From contig JACQXP010000565.1 of the NCBI GenBank assembly GCA_016208645.1, positions 1-8,719 of the forward strand: 8,719 nt of DNA, written 5' to 3'. Under the pieces are notes generated by a model. It saw only the letters and a program-made list of their open reading frames with translations, was not told the origin of the DNA and made no database searches. Position 1 is the stretch's first letter. Every line of letters begins with the position of its first letter. The translations under genes and the position numbers were made by a program. This DNA comes from Candidatus Methylomirabilota bacterium (lineage in GTDB: Bacteria; Methylomirabilota; Methylomirabilia; Methylomirabilales; 2-02-FULL-66-22). Positions 6,446-8,719 of the stretch are shown in pieces.

Positions 6446-6937
6446 ATGAAAACGAGAAACGAGTCACGCAGGCGCGCCCGCGGGGGCGATCTCTTCCGGG
6501 CTGTGATTCGCCTCCTGGTGATCCTGACTTCCATTCCGGCGTGGGCGGGCCAGCCGCTTCTCCCCTCCGACGTGCCGAATGTCTTCGATCCGGAAGTGCG
6601 CGCCCAGTTTCAACCCGTGGGCGTGGCCAACCTCCGGGGCAACCCCGATTTCCCGGTGTTGATCCTCCAGAACACGGTTGGGGGACAGCCCCAGGTCATA
6701 CTCCTGGGTTTGGATGCCCGTAACGGGAAGGACACCTGGTCGCTGGCATCCGACCCGATCATCCTGATCGTCCTCTTTGCCGATCCCGAAACGATCCTGG
6801 GGGCACATGTGGATGCGGGATTCGCCGAACGGGGAAAGCCGTCGGGACAGTTCATGACGCCGGCCGATCCCACCTCGCCAGGACTGTCCGATCTGCTCCG
6901 CTCGATCACCCTGGCCGCGAGTCGAACCTACATGTGA
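6446..6937 (+). CDS. Exported protein of unknown function (163 aa) under a sigma-54-type promoter
   Basis: I do not recognise the family. The protein has a basic N-terminus (MKTRNESRRRARGG), a hydrophobic segment LFRAVIRLLVILTSIPAWAG and a good signal peptidase I site after AWA at about residue 35, leaving a mature protein of about 128 residues. The mature part has no cysteines and no obvious catalytic motif. It alternates beta-prone runs (FPVLILQNTV, PQVILLGLD, PIILIVLFADPETIL) with Gly/Pro turns and ends with a possible helix SDLLRSITLAA, which suggests a small periplasmic or secreted beta-rich domain. The start is well supported: AAGGAG (6432-6437) lies eight bases before the ATG. The near-consensus sigma-54 promoter directly upstream implies conditional expression. 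It is isolated from the following genes by a 166-base gap containing a new promoter, so it is probably monocistronic. Confidence 0.82.
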   Translation: MKTRNESRRRARGGDLFRAVIRLLVILTSIPAWAGQPLLPSDVPNVFDPEVRAQFQPVGVANLRGNPDFPVLILQNTVGGQPQVILLGLDARNGKDTWSLASDPIILIVLFADPETILGAHVDAGFAERGKPSGQFMTPADPTSPGLSDLLRSITLAASRTYM

Positions 6938-7031
6938 TCGGCGCGGCCCTTCTCCGGTCCACCGTCTGTCCAGCCCTCTTTTCCGGATCTCCCCGCCATT
7001 CGCGCCCCTGATCTTCCCGTAACGAATAGCC

Positions 7032-7060
7032 TTGACATGTTATTAGAAATAGACTAGAGA
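7032..7060 (+). promoter_or_regulatory. Sigma-70-type promoter of the HTH-receiver operon
   Basis: A perfect TTGACA (7032-7037), a 17-base spacer and TAGAGA (7055-7060) lie in a sharply AT-rich island: 43 of 60 bases at 7021-7080 are A or T, in a GC-rich window. The predicted start is near 7067, about 37 bases before the ATG at 7104. The -35 and spacing are ideal; the -10 matches at only three positions. Confidence 0.55.
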
Positions 7061-7073
7061 AGTAGAAAATAGA
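7044..7073 (+). repeat. Paired direct repeats TAGAAATAGA / TAGAAAATAGA, possible operator
   Basis: TAGAAATAGA (7044-7053) and TAGAAAATAGA (7063-7073) are direct repeats 19 bases apart start to start, close to two helical turns. The first lies in the promoter spacer and the second covers the expected transcription start. That placement suits an operator for repression, perhaps by the HTH-receiver protein encoded just downstream. The binding partner is inferred only from position; low-complexity AT-rich DNA could produce the same pattern. Confidence 0.45.
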
Positions 7074-7103
7074 TCAAAATAATACATAACTGACAGGAGA
7101 CAT

Positions 7104-7694
7104 ATGGCTCGGGAATCGAACGCGCCAGAGAAGCTGCTCACCGTTCGGGAAGCGGCCCAGTTGCTTCGCCTTGGAGAGGTTACCGTGTATCGCCTGGTTC
7201 AGCGTCGCAAGATCCCGGCTGTGAAAGTCGGCGGGAGCTGGCGGTTCAACCGTGGCATGCTCGAGGAATGGTTGCTGGCGGGCGGCTCGGGTTCGGCAAG
7301 GCGCATCCTGGTCGTGGATGACGACCCGGACCTCCGGCGGATGCTGCAGCACGTTCTTGCCCTCCGTGGCCAGCCGCCGATGCTGGCTGGCAATGTCCGC
7401 GAGGCGCAGGTCATCCTCCGCGAGGCCACGTTCGACCTCGTCTTCCTCGATATCATCCTTCCTGACGGCTCGGGCGCGGACGTGTTCCGCGCCATCCGGG
7501 CGACCGATCCCAATGCGCTGGTGGTGTTGATGACCGGCTTCCCCGACCACCCGGCGGTGGCCGAGGCGCTGTCACTCGGGCCCGTCATGCTGATGCGCAA
7601 GCCGTTCGGCGCCCGTGAGATCGATGACGTCCTCCGCATCACGGCGCGACAGGCCCTCCCGGCGGCAATCCCGGTGGCGCGGACGCGCGCCTGA
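7104..7694 (+). CDS. Excisionase-type HTH fused to a response-regulator receiver domain
   Basis: This is a predicted phosphorylation-responsive DNA-binding protein of 196 residues with an unusual order: DNA-binding domain first, receiver second. Residues 11-57 are a MerR-like/excisionase (HTH_17) winged helix (LTVREAAQLLRLGEVTVYRL, then VGGSWRFNRGMLEEWL). A Gly/Ser linker leads to a CheY-like receiver at about 66-182. Its acidic cluster is Asp72-Asp74 (VVDDDPDLRR), the phospho-acceptor is Asp116 (FLDIILPDGSG), Thr144 (LMTGF) is the switch Thr and Lys166 (RKPF) the conserved lysine, so phosphotransfer should work. AGGAG (7095-7099) lies four bases before the ATG. The next gene starts 10 bases after the stop, with its ribosome-binding site overlapping the stop codon. 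Paired repeats over the upstream promoter suggest autoregulation. No cognate kinase is in the window. It is not a phage excisionase, since no integrase or phage gene is near. Confidence 0.92.
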   Translation: MARESNAPEKLLTVREAAQLLRLGEVTVYRLVQRRKIPAVKVGGSWRFNRGMLEEWLLAGGSGSARRILVVDDDPDLRRMLQHVLALRGQPPMLAGNVREAQVILREATFDLVFLDIILPDGSGADVFRAIRATDPNALVVLMTGFPDHPAVAEALSLGPVMLMRKPFGAREIDDVLRITARQALPAAIPVARTRA

Positions 7695-7697
7695 GGA
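7693..7697 (+). promoter_or_regulatory. Ribosome-binding site GAGGA overlapping the upstream stop codon
   Basis: GAGGA (7693-7697) begins inside the TGA (7692-7694) that ends the HTH-receiver gene and lies seven bases before the ATG at 7705. It fixes that ATG as the start, rather than the frame's upstream ATG at 7615 or Met18, and implies translational coupling. Confidence 0.75.
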
Positions 7698-7704
7698 AGT
7701 CCAC

Positions 7705-8217
7705 ATGATCGGTGGCTGTGTTTGGTGTGCCTCGCCGGACGCCCCGACCGGGCGGATGCCCGATCCCGACGGGGGTTCGGACGATGTCCGGCGAGAGGCG
7801 TGGGGCCATCCCAAGGTCGTGGCCCACTTCCTCGACGGCCATCTCCTGAAAGGATTCGCGCTGGATTTCCGGCCGTCCCGCGGGGCCTTCCTTCTGCGAC
7901 GGAGGGACGCGGTTGATGTCGAGGCGGCGATCCGCATCCGCCTGGCTGCCTTGAAGGCCCTCTTCTTCGTCAAGGACTTCGAGGGGGATCCGACCTATCG
8001 AGAACTCTCGGATGCCGCCCGGTCCTCTTTACTGGGGCGCCAGGTGAGGGTGCGGTTCCGCGACGGCGAGGTGCTGCGCGGGACATCGCCCAGCCGTGAT
8101 CCCGGCGGGGCGGGCTTCTTCCTTGTTCCGATGGACCCCCGGAGCAACAATCGCCGGATCTACGTGACGGCGACGAACGCGGTCGAATGTCGCTTCGAGG
8201 GCGGGGACCAGCCGTGA
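7705..8217 (+). CDS. Two-module beta-rich protein of unknown function (DUF6982-like?), 170 aa
   Basis: The function is not known to me. The protein has 170 residues, no signal peptide and no membrane span. After a flexible N-terminus with a single CVWC pair (Cys5, Cys8), it contains two similar modules. Module A (about 37-91) starts KVVAHFLDGHLLKGFALDF and ends IRLAALKALFFV. Module B (about 112-165) starts RQVRVRFRDGEVLRGTS and ends YVTATNAVECRF. Both share V-x-x-x-F-x-DG-x-x-L-(K/R)-G, a G-x-F-x-L strand, then an Asp and a final strand, suggesting an internal duplication of a small barrel. Module A resembles proteins labelled DUF6982, from memory and unchecked. It is wedged between two receiver-domain genes: GAGGA overlaps the stop of the first, and its own stop overlaps a GTG start of the second (GTGA). 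It is therefore probably part of the same signalling unit, perhaps as an output or partner protein. Confidence 0.85.
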   Translation: MIGGCVWCASPDAPTGRMPDPDGGSDDVRREAWGHPKVVAHFLDGHLLKGFALDFRPSRGAFLLRRRDAVDVEAAIRIRLAALKALFFVKDFEGDPTYRELSDAARSSLLGRQVRVRFRDGEVLRGTSPSRDPGGAGFFLVPMDPRSNNRRIYVTATNAVECRFEGGDQP

Positions 8218-8719
8218 CCCACCAAGAACCTGACGTGGGCGCCAAGCCATCCGGTTCCGGTGCCGAGGCTGAGCAGACGTCACGGGCCGCGGATGGCCGA
8301 GGCCGGCCCCGGGCCGGGAGAGATATGTTGGCCCTGGTGGTCGATAACGACCTGTTCTTCCGCGAGCTGCTGGAAGAAATCCTGAGCGATCTCGGATATG
8401 CCGTGACGGCCGCAGCCGACGGCCTGGAGGCGCTGGAGGCGGTCATGCACAGCCCGCCCGATATCATTTTTCTGGACTTGGTCATGCCCAAGGTCGGCGG
8501 GGATCGCGTCTGCCAGTACCTGAAGAGCGACCCGGCCACGTCGGCCATCCCGATCGTCATCCTGTCGGCGACGGTCGCCGAGGATCAGGCGAAGGTCATG
8601 GCCATGGGCGCCGACGCCTACATTGCGAAGGGCCGGGCAGAGGAGTTGCGTGCCCATGTCGATGCGGTCCTGAAACGCCTGGCCGGGGCCGATCGCCCGA
8701 CCGCGCCAGAGCCCGGAGC
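8214..8719 (+). CDS. Stand-alone response-regulator receiver protein, 3' end outside window
   Basis: This is a CheY-like phospho-receiver; the frame stays open to the right edge, giving 168 visible residues from GTG 8214. That GTG overlaps the previous stop (GTGA), which would couple translation. It adds 37 charged, probably disordered residues before the ATG at 8325, where GGGAG (8316-8320) offers a second good start exactly at the domain boundary. The domain runs from about 38 to 155. Visible residues are VVDNDLFF (Asp44, Asn45, Asp46), phospho-acceptor Asp88 (FLDLVMPKVGG), Ser118 (ILSAT) and Lys139 (YIAKG). The second acidic residue expected at Asn45 is replaced, though Asp46 follows, so metal binding may be altered. 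After the receiver comes Pro/Ala-rich sequence; whether an output domain follows cannot be seen. Its kinase is not in the window. Confidence 0.88.
   Translation, partial: MTHQEPDVGAKPSGSGAEAEQTSRAADGRGRPRAGRDMLALVVDNDLFFRELLEEILSDLGYAVTAAADGLEALEAVMHSPPDIIFLDLVMPKVGGDRVCQYLKSDPATSAIPIVILSATVAEDQAKVMAMGADAYIAKGRAEELRAHVDAVLKRLAGADRPTAPEPG
8316..8320 (+). promoter_or_regulatory. Alternative ribosome-binding site GGGAG for the receiver gene
   Basis: GGGAG lies four bases before an in-frame ATG at 8325, the same spacing used by the AGGAG ahead of the HTH-receiver gene. Starting here gives a protein that begins directly with the receiver fold (MLALVVDND). It competes with the coupled GTG at 8214 as the true start. 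Confidence 0.45.

Noticed and set aside
7104..7290. Phage or integrative-element excisionase
   Set aside because: The HTH belongs to the excisionase-like family, but it is fused to a receiver domain and no integrase, att-like repeat or phage gene is present.

Overview
The window is a high-GC bacterial chromosome segment with every recognisable gene on the + strand. The genes are close together: the longest gene-free stretches are 6267-6445 (179 bases) and 6938-7103 (166 bases), so none exceeds 300 bases. Secreted or lipid-anchored proteins with Sec-type signals, a sigma-54-type promoter and receiver-domain regulators suggest a Gram-negative-type bacterium. The gene mix would fit a poorly sampled high-GC phylum (Methylomirabilota/Rokubacteria, Acidobacteriota or a deltaproteobacterial lineage), but the sequence alone does not settle this.

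Left edge (2-574): the C-terminal half of a Fic-domain protein, visibly less GC-rich than what follows and possibly acquired. Positions 685-711 hold a small CGCAGATGCA tandem repeat that supplies the apparent start codon of the next gene. Positions 690-3676 carry an exported M28-family zinc peptidase with a C-terminal PDZ domain, a 73-residue protein of unknown function with its own candidate promoter, and an exported thermonuclease-like protein that appears to lack one calcium-binding aspartate. Positions 3828-6266 encode a complete Ski2-like (ISE2/HelY-type) DExH RNA helicase with a DSHCT C-terminal domain.

Right part: an unrecognised exported 163-residue protein (6446-6937) sits behind a near-consensus -24/-12 sigma-54 promoter (6383-6398). 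An AT-rich promoter island (about 7021-7103) then leads into a tight three-gene unit. Its members are an excisionase-type HTH fused N-terminally to a receiver domain, a small protein made of two copies of a beta-rich module, and a stand-alone receiver protein running off the right edge. The HTH-receiver protein is the natural candidate to bind the paired TAGAAA(A)TAGA repeats overlapping its own promoter. No histidine kinase, sigma-54 activator, CRISPR array, tRNA, rRNA or insertion sequence is visible.

The strongest candidates for something undescribed are the receiver/HTH/duplicated-module unit with its repeat-bearing promoter, and the sigma-54-driven exported orphan.
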